64,000 nt of DNA. Source: Tigriopus japonicus. Taxonomy: Eukaryota; Arthropoda; Copepoda; Harpacticoida; Harpacticidae. Each line of letters begins with the position of its first letter. Position 1 is the stretch's first letter. The stretch is from the NCBI GenBank assembly GCA_010645155.1, contig CM021313.1, forward strand, positions 2,085,989-2,149,988. The letters run 5' to 3'. Shown piece after piece: positions 1-12,300 of the stretch. Both the position numbers and the translations under genes were made by a program. Under the pieces are notes generated by a model. The model ran no database searches. It worked only from the letters and a program-made list of their open reading frames with translations, and was not told the DNA's origin.

Positions 1-2292
1 TATTTTTCATTGCCTCAAGAACAGCTCTTCTTAAGTCATAGCTTCTGTGCAGAAATGGATTTTATCCTTTACTGAGCATTTTAACGGAATCCAACAAACC
101 CAGTCTTTTTCGTTTCATAACAAAGATAACTGAAAAGTATGGAAAGAACTATGCGATCAAAAAAGTTCAATATTTTTCCAAACTGCATCACCCAGTCTTC
201 TCCTTTTGTGGCAAGATTACGAAGAGACATAGACATGGGAAGAATGATTGGATCGAAAAAATCTTTAGCGACCTTTTTGGTTTGAATGGATATATGATGA
301 GAATCTTTTTAAGAAATAATTTGAAAAAAAAAATCACGCGTCAAATTGCGAGACATTGACTAGAACCATTGAATGTTTCCACATTCATATTTTCATATCA
401 AAGACCTTGTGAATTGGCTTGAGTTTAAAGAGTCCTCGACCAGACTCGCCGCAACCCTACCAATTCCGTGCCACCCAGGGATTCCCAAAATCTTGCAAGC
501 AAGCAACTCCAGACCATAGATATGCTTACGAAGAGGATGTGAAGATAGCTCTTTGATGCTGTTTTTGACAGCCCAAAACGATCCCAGTGAACAAATGAAA
601 GGGAAGTATTGTGAACTTATATTATTTTATATATATATTGTGAATATTTAATTCACTATTTTATACAATGCGGTGCATGAATTATCTAGACATCATTCCA
701 GCATGTGTTTCTGTCTCTTTAAGATGACCAAATGCACCCCATTCTTGGATAAATCACGTTCCCCACCAATCATCATCCCTATTCAACTTATCCTGAAACA
801 TCAACGGTTTCAGATTAATAATAATATCATCAAAGTGAAGAATAGTAAACTCCTTAAAAGTGAACTATTCCTCACAGCATTCTGGATGAACAAACATTCA
901 GAAAGCCTAATCAACAACTCAACAATTAAATTGTTGTTTACTCTGAATGTTTGTTCATTTATAATGGCACAATGCACATGGGAGCGAGTTAGAGGGCTAA
1001 CAGAAAAACGACACTCCGAAAATATTCGTGAGTCACCAAGCTGTGTGTGTGAGAGATGGGATTTGACGTTGAACAGGCTAAGTTACATGATTTGCAACCC
1101 GAACTTGCGTTTTTAGGGAGTTAGTGGCACAATTGCTCATTCAATGTCATAACTTTCTCATGAGCTTCTTTACATTTTGTCGATTTCCCACAATGGCTCA
1201 ATCACTGCTGAAGGTGTGGACATTGAGAGAACTTATGAGAATATAGTGCTTCCTCTCTTTTTGGCTTGTATTTTGATATCTGGCGTTTAATTGACTCAAG
1301 CATTTCAGACAATACAATGTTGACTGAAAACGAATTTTTTATTCTACCTCGTAATACTGTGTGTGGCTGTTAGCTGCATTGTTCGTAACCGAGCCATATT
1401 TCTCCAAGCAGGTGCCCAATTTTCATGAAACTTTGTCTAAGTATAGTTGAACCCGTTCGTTGTCTAAAGTTGATATTCTTGTATTAAAAAAGTTATGCAT
1501 TAATTACATTGAGCTCTATTTTCACTTTTGTGCAAGATATTGTGTTGTAGCTTCTCTTTTTTGACATATTCTTGGGATCAGAAGGCTTCCTAATTAAAAT
1601 TAGTGGCAAGAAAAGGAGCGCTATCCTATGCTGCAACTTTGTTCCTAAGTGATACTTGCTATCAAGCACCTATTTAGTTGGTCTTTTGGCTATTTCGTTC
1701 AAATACATCGAATAGCCGCACCCTTTTGGGGTTGTTTTGGGATCCAAGTCAGCCGAAGTTCCCGTTCTGTAGTGAGAGGTTCCTGTCCAGACCGGATAAG
1801 AGGCTCGCAGTGGCCCCAGAACAAGTCGGGCACTCAATCTCAATGTAATCTACGGGCTTGGACTAGTGGGCGGAGAGCGCTGAGGCGCTGACTCACCGAC
1901 ACTCTCTCTTTTCCTCTCTCTCTCCTTCTCTTACTCCTCCTTTTCGACTCAGTTTCTGGCTGGCTCAATCGCCTCCTCCTCCTCTGTTTCTTCTTCTTCC
2001 CACTGTTGTCTCTGGATGGAGCAGAGCCCTGCGTATGGAAAATTGCCGTGCTTGGTCCCATTTGTCGGTCGGTCGGGTGGGCTGCAGCTCAATAGCTTCA
2101 AACTGCAAACATTAGATAGATAGAGAGAGAGGGAGTGGACTTGGAACACACAAAAGCCAAGGAGGAGGCAGGGACTGAACAATCCCAAGAAGGACTGGTC
2201 AGAATAGTTTGTTGGGAATCATGAAATAGGAACGCAAAGCCGGACTTGGTAGCCACAAGTCAGCGTCAACATTATTTCAAAATCCCACCACC
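1..2292. other. intergenic / 5' flank of CARMIL
   Basis: No coding region is supported here. The longest open frames (about 673-1116 and 1649-1891) are of low complexity, lack splice-linked partners and match no family I recognise. The stretch 1900-2290 is pyrimidine- and GA-rich (TCTCTC and TCCTCC runs) and lies directly upstream of the CARMIL start. It probably contains 5' UTR and promoter, but no TATA box or initiator can be assigned with confidence. Confidence 0.4.
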
Positions 2293-5200
2293 ATGTCTCG
2301 ACGGAGTTTGACTCGTGATATTCACGAGAGCATCCGGCTTTTGCTGGGCAAAAATGTGAAGATCGTGCTCAAGGCTCCGGTCAAACTGGAGCTCAAGGGT
2401 GGGGATAAAACTGAGAATCGCATCCTGGTCTTCACCTCTCACCGCCTCTTTGTAATGGCTTCGAAGGTGCCCACCAAGATCGAGCACCACTACCACTATC
2501 TTGAGTTTCGGCAAGTGGAAGTGAAGAGACCCAACGCTGTGGCCTTGGGATTTCTGGGCGACAAGACCTATGTCTTCCGTCCCGCCAGTGAGTCTCCATC
2601 GGATCTCGAGATCATGTTGGGGGCTTTGTTCACCACGGTGAGGAAGATATTCCCCGGAGTGCCCTTGAGTAACATTCTGGGGAACGTGGATTTGGGAGCA
2701 GCTACATCCACTTTGAAAGAGCATTTGATCTGGAAACCTCCCGACCCTAAATTGACCGGTCCTTGTGGAGGGTTTTCAACCCAGTATGCTTGCGTGTGCG
2801 ACCTTTTTGCCGTGTCTTTTCGAGAGGAAGTCGCTTGGGATGTCGATACCATTTATTTCTCTCATGATTCACGAGAAATGTGTTTGCAAGATTTCGAGCA
2901 TTTGGATCATCGTGATCTAGTTTGCATCTTGGCTGCACTGGAGCACAATACGTGGTTTACCAAACTAAAAGCCAGCATGAATAGCTCCAAACTGTCGGCT
3001 GACCTATGTGAAAGAATATTACAAGTTGTGAAGAAGTCACCTAGTCTCCAAGAGCTGTACTTGCCGAGCATTGGTGTTCGATGGGAGTTTATGGCCAAAC
3101 TTAGTCAAGCTATTCAACAAAACCCCAGCTCCGCCTTGGTGTCGCTTGATATTTCGTGCAACTTTCTCGAAGACAAGGGCGTCAATCATTTCACCCACGT
3201 ATTGAGTAAATCCAACTTGGGCTTCCGACACCTCAACCTCAGTTTTTGCTCTCTTACAACCAAGAGTTTATCGCCGCTCACTCAGTCGTTGGTCCAAAAT
3301 ATCAATTGCACTTCCACTCTGACCTACCTCAACCTGGCTGGCAACAGTTTCAAGGAGGAATCCCACTCGTTGTGTTCCTTCTTAGCCCAACCAAATTTGG
3401 TAGCCATTCTCGACCTCTCCAATACCGAGATCCCGTTGGACAGTCTCTTTGGTGCCCTTGTCCGGGGATGCACCACCGCCTTGACTCACCTAAATCTAGC
3501 CAGAAACCCTTTCAGTTCTAAAAAGGCCAAGGAAATTCCTGCCACTTTCAAACAGTTCTTTGCCACCACTTTATCCTTGCAATACCTCAACCTGTCGCAC
3601 ACAAAGTTCCCTGCTGAGGCTCTAAAGAACCTTCTCCTCGGCCTGGCTTGTAATCAAGTTACTGCCAATGTTGAACTCAATTTGAGCAATAACGCTTTGG
3701 GAGGTCCTGGAGCCGCTGTGATTGAGAGCTGCATCGGGGGTGTGAATTGTGTAACACGGCTTGATTTGAGTGAGAACAACATCGACACCGAAATGAGTGG
3801 GGTCATGCATGGGATTGCTCGAAATCGATCAATTCTGAGCTTGAACGTGTGCCGAAACATGACTGGAGTCAAGCCGAAACATCTCTCAGGAGTGATGGAG
3901 AGCATTGTCCAGCTTATCCAGGATGAAGAGACGGTTTTACAAAAGCTTAATCTCTCCGACTGCAAGTTGAAGTCAGAACTTAACAACGTGATCAATGCCC
4001 TAGGGAGTAACCAGTCCTTACTCCACTTGGATATCGCCGGCAACTTGATGGGCGACGTTGGTGCCCGGCTTTTGGCCAAAGCTCTACAAATCAACACACG
4101 ATTAAAGATTATCAACCTGGATCGGAATGCCATTACGCTTCAGGGGTTTATGGATATCACCTATGCCTTACAATCAAACTTTGCGCTACGTCACATTCCG
4201 TTTCCCACCTACGACCTTCAACCCTTCATTAAAACTCATCCCGAACGTGTTGATGCTCTTATGCACCGAATGCAGGAGCTTTTGCATCGCAATTCGAACC
4301 CTCACAAATTTCGGAACACTGCCCAAGCGTTCCGGTTAACTCAGGGATTTCTGTTGAGTTCGACTCAACAAGTATTGGACCGCGTTGCTGCTCAGACACA
4401 AGATAGTGTTGAGGCCTGCAAAAAAGTGAGCTCCGGCCATGGACTTGATCATAAGGCGCAGATTGCCCACGCCGAAGGTCTCGTGAAAGATGCCGAAAAC
4501 TCCAAACACCTCTTGTCCGCTTTGCATGAGGTGAGTGGAGTGGCCAATGGCAAAGAAGTTGATGCCAAATTACAGCAATTAGTCAAGGATCTCCATCAGT
4601 TTATGGTTTCCCATGTCCAAAAGAACCTGGACTCGATGCTGACATGTGCTGAAACCCAATGCCCCAACGTACTCGCTTCTTCGGACTCTGCCAAAGAAAA
4701 AGCCAACGAAGTGAGAAGGAACTGCCAGAAAAAGTGTGATATTTCCGAGGACTTTGTCTCAAGTCTAATCTTGGATCAATTGGGCCAAGAGGTCCATAAC
4801 AAAGTGAACGAGCTCAATCTCATCATTGCCAACCATATATCTGACAAGGTTATCGATAGCGTCATCGAGGATCTGGGCGCTGTGAGTCGTGGTCTCTCGT
4901 CGGACGCTGAAGGAACCTTCAAAAAGAAGCGATCCCTGACTCCTGATGTGTTCAAAATTAAGAGCTCTTCTTCCATTCTGTCCACGAGTGGTGAAAGTCA
5001 AGATCAGGAATCCATGTCCCTTAGCAGTGACGTGATCAGCCAAAAGTCAGAGTCTTCCCCCTTAGCCACGCCTCAGACCAGCAAGAGGCAGTCCTTGCAT
5101 GGACGAAAACTCAGACCCAAGTCGATTGTTGATGCGCAATCAAAAGATTCTTCGATCTCCGAGAGTATCAATGAAAGTCTTAATGGAACTACTCAAGATG

Positions 5201-6640
5201 AAACAATGGATGGTGACAGCGTTCCAGAATTGCCTGCCTCCACAGTCCTCAGCCATCTCGGCAAAGCCCGCCCACGGAGAGCTAAGAGACACGCCCCGAG
5301 TCGCGGAGCCGTCGTTCATAATCAATCTGTTGAGGAAGCAGAAGATATTGCCAAGTTTTATTGCTCCTCCGCCAACAATAGTTTCTCCCCCACATCTACC
5401 CCTTGTGACAGCCCATTGTTGGAGGGAGAGCGGTTGAAAAATACCAGCACTTCTTCATTAACTTCTCCTGTCACTTCTGTGCCATCTAAAAAAGAGGAAT
5501 CCACTTTCAAGTCGACAAGTACTGGCGAGTCTGAAATGAGTGGGGATACCAGATCTCCAAGGATGTTAAAATCAGACAAAGGCCAATCTTTGAGTGTAGG
5601 AACTCACAAAGAACGAGAGAGGAACGTTTCTCCAATTCCCAAGGTCGATGGTCAACCACCTTTGAATGAAATTATTTCAGAAATACTAAAGGAGTCTGCT
5701 GAGAAGGCCAAATCGCCGCTATTCTCTCCGCTAACAGGTTTGAAAAATGACTTTCCCCATAAATCCAGTGCCGTGACTAAATCATCAACACCCGAAAGTG
5801 AGAGGAGCTCATCTGAAGATGTTTTGAAACGGCATCTTAATAGGTCCGGAATGTCGGGAGAAGTCCTTGCAGAGATGAAAGAGAAGAGATCATCGCTAAT
5901 CACTAAAACTAGTCTCGCTAGTCCAGAGGATTTCAGCCTTTCCAAAGACGACACTTCCTCAGAAGGAGAAAAACCCTCTGGATCCTCATCCCTGTTTGGT
6001 CAAGTCAAACTGAGGTAAGATCTCATTTTACTGAACAACTCCAATTTCCATGCCTTTAATTTATGTACGATTTCTTCACATTAGATCGACCGCATTGCCG
6101 GGGAACAATAATTCTCCCTCGCTGAATAATGCTTCCCCCGATGAAGACGATGACAAGCACAAAGGCTCCATCATCGGATTACGTGCTTCCAAGTTCAATG
6201 CCCCAGCGCCGTCTGTAAGCCCGGATCCCAACTCTGTCCCCAAGCCTAAACCTCTTCCAAAACCACGTCCCTGGTCAATTGTGGGCGTGGATCGGAAATC
6301 TGGAGAAATGAAAAGCGTACTTCCATCCATTTCCTCTAGTATGGAAAAAGAGAAGAGCTTGTCGCCCAAACCGAGTCCCCAACCGATCCCTAGCAAACGC
6401 AGCTCTGTCCGAGATATGATCAACTCGATGAATAAGGTGGGAGGTCCAAATGACGCTGAACAAGCCTCCCCCGAGCCCTTAACTCGGAAAGGATCATCGT
6501 TGCCACGTAGTGGGACAAATGTCGACGGAGATGGAGACGATCGCCGTACTCCATCCAAGGCCAAAAACTCGACTAGTGATGACCCTCGCATATTAAAACT
6601 CGACGACGACTTCTCTTACGAAGATGCTATGGACGTGTGA
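2293..6640 (+). CDS. CARMIL: CARMIL-type capping protein, Arp2/3 and myosin-I linker
   Basis: Two exons, 2293-6014 and 6085-6640, joined by a 70 bp GT-AG intron that keeps frame, give about 1,425 aa; vertebrate CARMILs are about 1,370-1,435 aa. CARMILs bind actin capping protein at the plasma membrane, weaken its barbed-end capping, and so promote lamellipodial actin assembly. An N-terminal PH-like domain (about 1-130) is followed by many leucine-rich repeats (about 215-640, with recurring L-LNLS and LDLS motifs) and a helical dimerisation region (about 700-900). A capping-protein-binding region near residue 987 carries the hallmark RPRRAKRHAP. The C-terminal Ser/Pro-rich tail includes a Pro-Lys stretch (KPKPLPKPRPW) in exon 2 like the myosin-I-binding segment. 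The start has a strong context (CCACCATGT). Assignment to the family is secure; orthology to CARMIL1, 2 or 3 cannot be decided. Confidence 0.93.
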
Positions 6641-7367
6641 AGCAACAACGCGAACTTTCTTCGACAATACCCATTTGCAAAGTATTAATCATACGAGCTT
6701 TTACTTGCGTTATCCTTTCAAAACTGGATATCAATGCATCCCTTAAAGAAGAGATTGAAGCCTGCGTGGATTTAATCCCTCAGTACAGTATCATGTTTTC
6801 TTAGAAGCTATCTTAAAAACTAGCGTTCCTTATCACTTGAGAGGACTAATCAAAACATTCTAGAACTCTTTCCAGTCAGATTGTTACTACTAACTCTTTT
6901 TCCAAGGCATTCGTCACCAAAATAAACTGCTTCTCAAAATTGATGACCACTAAAACCGAAGTCTTCTTTTGTTCGAAAGAAACCGTCCGAAACGGATTTT
7001 GTCCAATTGCTCAAAGTGACCAAAACGTTGATACGGTCAAACGATGGAAAATATTTACAGCTTCTATTAAAGGAGGTTAGACTAAAATGCACAAAAATCG
7101 GGTATCATGAATTCAAATAAGCGAGTACATTTTTATTTTTTAACAAACTTGACTATTTTAAGGAAAGCCGCCATTTTAATTAGATAGCGACTTCAAGTCA
7201 GCTTGCTAGAAACAGCCACACTAACCTCTTTAGTAGGTTAACTGGTTGTTCAACCAGTTTTGGCGCCAATTTCCTAATAAGCGATCAAACCTCTACGATC
7301 CAACAAGGAAAGGGGACGTCAGAAATCAACCAAGTGAATCCAATATCCTGGATTGCTTAATTCGATT
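6641..7367. other. 3' UTR and intergenic DNA
   Basis: This stretch holds the CARMIL 3' UTR with an AATAAA at 6921-6926, about 280 bp after the stop. It is followed by AT-rich DNA in which I see no gene. Confidence 0.5.
6921..6926 (+). other. poly(A) signal of CARMIL
   Basis: A canonical AATAAA lies about 280 bp downstream of the CARMIL stop codon and before the next ORF. Confidence 0.55.
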
Positions 7368-7811
7368 ATGAGGTCACGAGATAATTGCGACTCCTTCATC
7401 TCTGCCATAATTCATTCTTTAATCGATCAAATGTTTTCCTTAACTGGGGCAACTTCCAATGTTCTAGTTCAGACATTTCTGGAACCAAATCCTCCTGAGC
7501 CCATGGAACCAAGCGTTCAGACCAAGTATCGCCCCGGCATTTTGCGAAAAACCAATGGTTCCGCTCTCCCTGTTCATTCCAATATTGGCACAGATTCCCA
7601 AAGGCGACGCTTCCATCGAATGGGCGTTAATCCTGGAGCCCACGACTTGATTTTGAAGCTACAGGCTTCTTTGGAATTGGTCACACAAGAGCGCGATTAC
7701 TGGCGGGAAAGAGCTACTAATGCTGCCAACGAAGGTCTTCAAGATCATTCCCCTCCATTGAAAGTCCGAAAAATGGATGAAGGAGGAGATGGGGTGGAAT
7801 TGGAGCAATAA
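7368..7811 (+). CDS. small uncharacterised protein (possible terminal exon)
   Basis: An open frame of about 147 codons begins at ATG 7368; an internal ATG at 7503 is an alternative start. It is Pro/Arg-rich in the middle (KYRPGILRK) and has a predicted amphipathic helix near the end (LILKLQASLELVTQERDYW), followed by a basic-acidic tail. A pyrimidine-AG acceptor just before TTCAGACATT (about 7469) makes it possible that only the part from there is coding and that an upstream exon is missing. The stop codon TAA is embedded in an AATAAA (7807-7812). It converges on the RWDD2 gene with only 25 bp between stop codons. I recognise no family. Confidence 0.45.
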   Translation: MRSRDNCDSFISAIIHSLIDQMFSLTGATSNVLVQTFLEPNPPEPMEPSVQTKYRPGILRKTNGSALPVHSNIGTDSQRRRFHRMGVNPGAHDLILKLQASLELVTQERDYWRERATNAANEGLQDHSPPLKVRKMDEGGDGVELEQ

Positions 7812-7836
7812 AATCATGATTTAGTTGTGGAATCGA

Positions 7837-8697
7837 TCAAGTCATCCCGAAGAGTTGACCGAACATGTTTTCTTTATTGTGTCGAGCTAGAAAGTTACGA
7901 AATTCAGTCATGTCCATTCGATAATGTGAGCTACTCTGTTTGGCTTCGCCAATTTCTTGGAAGTGCGGAAAACAACGTTGAGCGGTCTCTTCGCCCCGAG
8001 CTATCCGCGCTTCCTCGGTGAATTTGATTTGTATTTTTTGCCAATTCCAAGATTTTATCACACTCCAAGCACTTTCACAATCAGATTTCCATCCCTCTAA
8101 GCAAATGATACCGGGTTTGCCAGGCATACTAAACCCTGTCAGATGGAAATCTCCCCCGAGGGTTAGTAGATCTCTTCGTTTGACTTTGCTGTAGATGTGA
8201 TGGCTATAGATCCAATATCGGACCAAAGGCTCGCACTTGTTGCGAGCGGACGGATTGTCTGAAACAACTTCGGTAGTGCACTCATTTTTTTCGGGCAAAA
8301 TGTCCATCAGTTCGCCCTGAATCCAAGCCACCACATTCCCCAACATCAACTCGTTCAAGTCGAGAGTGGTTATGAAATCTTGCATGGCTTGATTGGCCTC
8401 GCTCTGAGTATGGATTGCCCAATCATCGCATCTTAAATAGACCTCAGGCTTGTCACACGACGGATAGCCTTTGGGCAAACTGACACTAATTTCGATTTCT
8501 GCGTCATGGATATCCAAGTTGAGCCTGAACGCCAGACGACAAGGCGGAACTTGGTCTGAGTCGCTCTCCATCCATATTTTTAGGTCTGATTCTTGGGCTA
8601 TGTCTTCTAGAACGAGCTCTTTTTCTTGCGGGAACATGGATCGTAATAGTTCCAACTCCTCTAATTGAAGACTTACATTCTCCTTCCACTCCTTCAT
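7837..8697 (-). CDS. RWDD2: RWD domain-containing protein 2 (RWDD2)
   Basis: A single-exon gene of 286 aa, matching the roughly 290-320 aa of animal RWDD2A/B. The N-terminal half is an RWD domain: it opens with LEELELLRSMFP, contains the PKGYPS turn (the YPxxxP-type RWD signature), and continues to about residue 125. The C-terminal half is the DUF1115-type domain typical of this family (HHIYSKVKRRDLL, then GFSMPGKPGI). RWD domains are protein-interaction folds related to E2 enzymes without the catalytic Cys; the cellular role of RWDD2 is not established. The start at 8697 is followed downstream by a complete RWD. The gene is divergent from the SNF2/RING gene with about 630 bp between starts. 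Confidence 0.9.
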   Translation of the reverse strand: MKEWKENVSLQLEELELLRSMFPQEKELVLEDIAQESDLKIWMESDSDQVPPCRLAFRLNLDIHDAEIEISVSLPKGYPSCDKPEVYLRCDDWAIHTQSEANQAMQDFITTLDLNELMLGNVVAWIQGELMDILPEKNECTTEVVSDNPSARNKCEPLVRYWIYSHHIYSKVKRRDLLTLGGDFHLTGFSMPGKPGIICLEGWKSDCESAWSVIKSWNWQKIQIKFTEEARIARGEETAQRCFPHFQEIGEAKQSSSHYRMDMTEFRNFLARHNKENMFGQLFGMT

Positions 8698-9326
8698 CGT
8701 TTTTCGCTCTTATTTTTCCCCCATCGGAATCGCGTTTGATTTTGCTCAAGGTAAACACAGCTGATATTTGTCCCTGCATTAGCTTTTGAAGTCTTGGCCT
8801 TGACTTGCTATGATTTCAATTTGCACCTCGCTTGTTTGATTCAAGCACCTCGGGCAAAAATGAGGAAAAGCTATTGTTAATTTCCCACCCCCATATCAAC
8901 ACATGGTTAATGTTTGAATGATATGAATAAAACTGAAGTAAATTGAAATCATAAAAGTCAAATGACATTTGGTCACGCTGTTTGTCACAAGACTTTAAAG
9001 CCGACATGCTTCCAAATGAAGATGAACCGTTACAATTGACGATAAACTATTCCAAACCTTTACTTTTTCATTTTGTCAAAATGTACCCATGCCAGACAAT
9101 ACTAGTTAATGTCGACTTTCCCACTTGTCATAGGCAAACTCACGAGTATTTGTATAACTGAGTCTAGTCTATGCTTTTGGCGACCTTCTTTTCAAAAATC
9201 CTGCTCCACAGTCCACACTCCCTCACACACAAACAAACTTCTTCAATGCGTCATTTCATGGTTTGGTGCGGATTTTGAACTCGTGTCGGATACCCTAACA
9301 TCCGAATTGCGTGAAAGACTACCACG
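8698..9326. other. divergent intergenic region (shared promoter candidate)
   Basis: About 630 bp separate the RWDD2 start (reading left) from the SNF2/RING gene start (reading right). No ORF or repeat is supported. The arrangement suggests a bidirectional promoter, but I see no specific motif that proves it. Confidence 0.35.
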
Positions 9327-12300
9327 ATGGCGGGTCGAGGTCGAGGTCGTGGAAGGAATCCCCGAGGTCGAGGTGGCCGCCATGGCCGCCATCCCCTCAA
9401 TGTAGCTCATCCCGCGCCCGTCGAAGACCCCGAAGAGGCTGCCTTGGCTGAGGCCATTCGTCTGAGTCTGGCCGAGGCTGAACACGATCCCGCGGAAGAG
9501 GACTTGCGCAAGGCCATTCAAGACAGCCTTCGCACAGCGGGCTTGGATCCCAATCCAGTGGATCCGCATCCGGATCGATCCGCTATTGATGGCGAACCCG
9601 ATCGTCAGATGGACGATGAGCCTTCGTCGTCATCGAACTTTGTCAATGGCGGTCGATCGACGCGTTCCACTCGATATCGAAAAGCTCAGAAGGCGCCAAG
9701 TCTCCCGCCTTCACCCGAAGGATCGAATTCGGCCCCGGAAATAGACCTGAGCGATGAAGATGAGGAGGAGGAAATGGAAGGTCCCTCGTCCACACTAACC
9801 CTCGAATCTCGATCCCGATTGGACATTCAGATCGTCACGGCTGCTCAAGGCGTTCGAGGCAAGAATCCGGTTTTTGGACGGGTGGAAACGTTCATTCGCA
9901 ATGCCTTCGATCAGGCTGAACTGCCCACGCCCACCATGAAGAAGATGGAAATTCTCATGAGTAACGCCAGCATCGAGCATGACTTTCAAGCCTTTCAACA
10001 GAATCTTAAGCCCTCGGAAAGTGTGCCGGTCTTACTTTTCCATGCGGCGCAACAAGCCAACTTGGGGTCGGAATTTGTTCTCAAACATAACTTGTCTGGC
10101 GCTCATTCTACGGGTCAAAAACCCTACGGACCGGGGCTGTATTTTACGGCTTTGCCCTCGATACAAGAAGTCTCCGAGTTCTCGGTTCTCGTCTGTCAAG
10201 TGCTGAAAGGGAGCGAGTTCATGGACGATACCAATGCTCCCATTCCCGATGGATATCACTCTAAGTCTGTGAATATCGGTGGGAGTTTATCGGATGAAAA
10301 ATGTAAGATGCCACCGATTGGGTCCAAGATGATACACGTCATCCCCTACTCGAGGCAAATCTCTCCTCTGGCCATTGTCCATTGCTCTTTGTAAGTGTTA
10401 AATTACTAAGGGATGGCTTATCCGAATCTCGCTAATGCATTCTTTACTTTATTGTTCCGGTTTTTTTTCAGTTCCAAAAAGGCACTCCAAGGCTGGGGTG
10501 GTCGTGAGTTGAGGCACAATTTGAATTGGTTCCCCCAAGGAGCCTACCAGTATGACTTTGCCGGGCAACTTCACGCCATTGCCAATGATGTGATACCTTC
10601 GACCGAGGTTGGCACTAGCAACGGTGGCGGTGCTAACTCATTTTTGAACGACGATCAAGTGGCCAAACAACTCCGGCAAATGTTTGAGCCTTCACTTCAA
10701 CTCCACGAGAACGGCAAATACATGAAGGTAATATTTTCATTCATATCGGACGAGCTTGTACGAAAACTTCAAATTTGTTATTGTAGGCGTGTCAGGCCAT
10801 CAAAACCCAGCTTTATCCGCATCAGATGTTCGCTTTAGCATGGATGGCGCATCGAGAAAACAACAAAATGGACGGAGTTCGTGGAGGTATTCTGGCTGAT
10901 GACATGGGCCTCGGGAAAACGCTGAGCATCTTGGCGTTGATTTTGGGAAATTTCCACGACTCAAGACCCATGGCTCGACCACAACCCGGATTCTTCCGCG
11001 TCTTAAACAAAGAAGTTCAACGATATCTACCTCAAAAGCTCAAGAATAGGGTCTCTGATCAAAGTGGAAATTTAAGAAAAGTCTTGAAAGAAGTGGGTAG
11101 CAAGTGCGTGTCGGTGTCCAATCCGGCCAATTTGGATCTTAGTAAAATGATGGGTGCCCTCGGTCGTGAACGCAAAGACCGCTACCAAAAAGTGAAATCC
11201 TCTAAAAACTCGCAACCGGAGGTCCTATTTGTGAAATCATTGGATGACGAGCTCGATGAATTGGACGAGAGTCTCATTGACCAAGAGGATTCCGATGACG
11301 AATTCGATACTATGATTTCGGGTGGAAGCCAAAGTTTGTCTGAGAAACTCGGGTTCAATTCCGAGACTGTTCCAGCGTCAAAATCGAGCTCGTCGACCCA
11401 ATCCCATTTTCACGATGGACTAAGTGACGACGAGGAATATCAAAACATGAGTGAGCACGAACGAAATCAGCTTTTGAGGCCTACCCTCAATTTAGATGGC
11501 GCTCATGAGCTTTCCACGTCAGACAGTGAACCAGAGCTTCCCGAATCCACTTCAGAAGGGATCGAAAAAAGAAAGCGGCACAAGCGATCCCAATCCAAGT
11601 TTCAGCCCGCGTCTAAAACGAAAAAGGTCTACGATGATCTACTTGAACTACCCGATATCAACGTTCCTTCACTAGAGCCAGAGCCTTCCAAACCCGCCAA
11701 GGAGAATCTCCCTCCTTCCGAAGTACCTGATCAGACCGTTCCAAGTCTGACTGACGAGGAAAAGAAGCGTTTAGTAATTCCTCGTCGAGACCCTGCCATT
11801 TGTGGGACACGAAGACGAGCCACTCTCCTCGTCACACCTTCGTCTTTGATCTCTCATTGGATCGAACAAATCGAGACTCATGTGGACAAACGGTAGATTT
11901 GAGATTTATTTTGCCTTTTTGCTCTCTAACGTCGACGTGAATATTGTTTGTCCCTAGGGTGGATTTGAAGGTGTTCGTTCATCATGGTCTTTCGAAGGCC
12001 CTGATTGGAAAGGAGCTCGAAGATCAAGACATTGTGATCACCACATACGGAACTTTAATGTCAGAATACAACACGAGCTCAAGTGCTCCCCTGCTCAAAT
12101 GCCGATGGCTCCGAGTTTGTTTGGACGAAGGGCATCAAATCAAAAATTTTCGCGCCAAAACCTCGAAAGCCGCCTTGGAGCTTGACACTCAGAGAAAATG
12201 GATAATTTCAGGTACTTTGTAAGCGCATCGTCTTTCATTTGCCAGTGTTTGACTCTGTTCTTCCTCCTTTAGGTACCCCAATCCAAAATAACTTGTCTGA

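Noticed and set aside
673..1116. 147-codon open frame at the left end
   Set aside because: AT-biased composition, no domain, no splice partners and no conserved-looking motif; likely chance.
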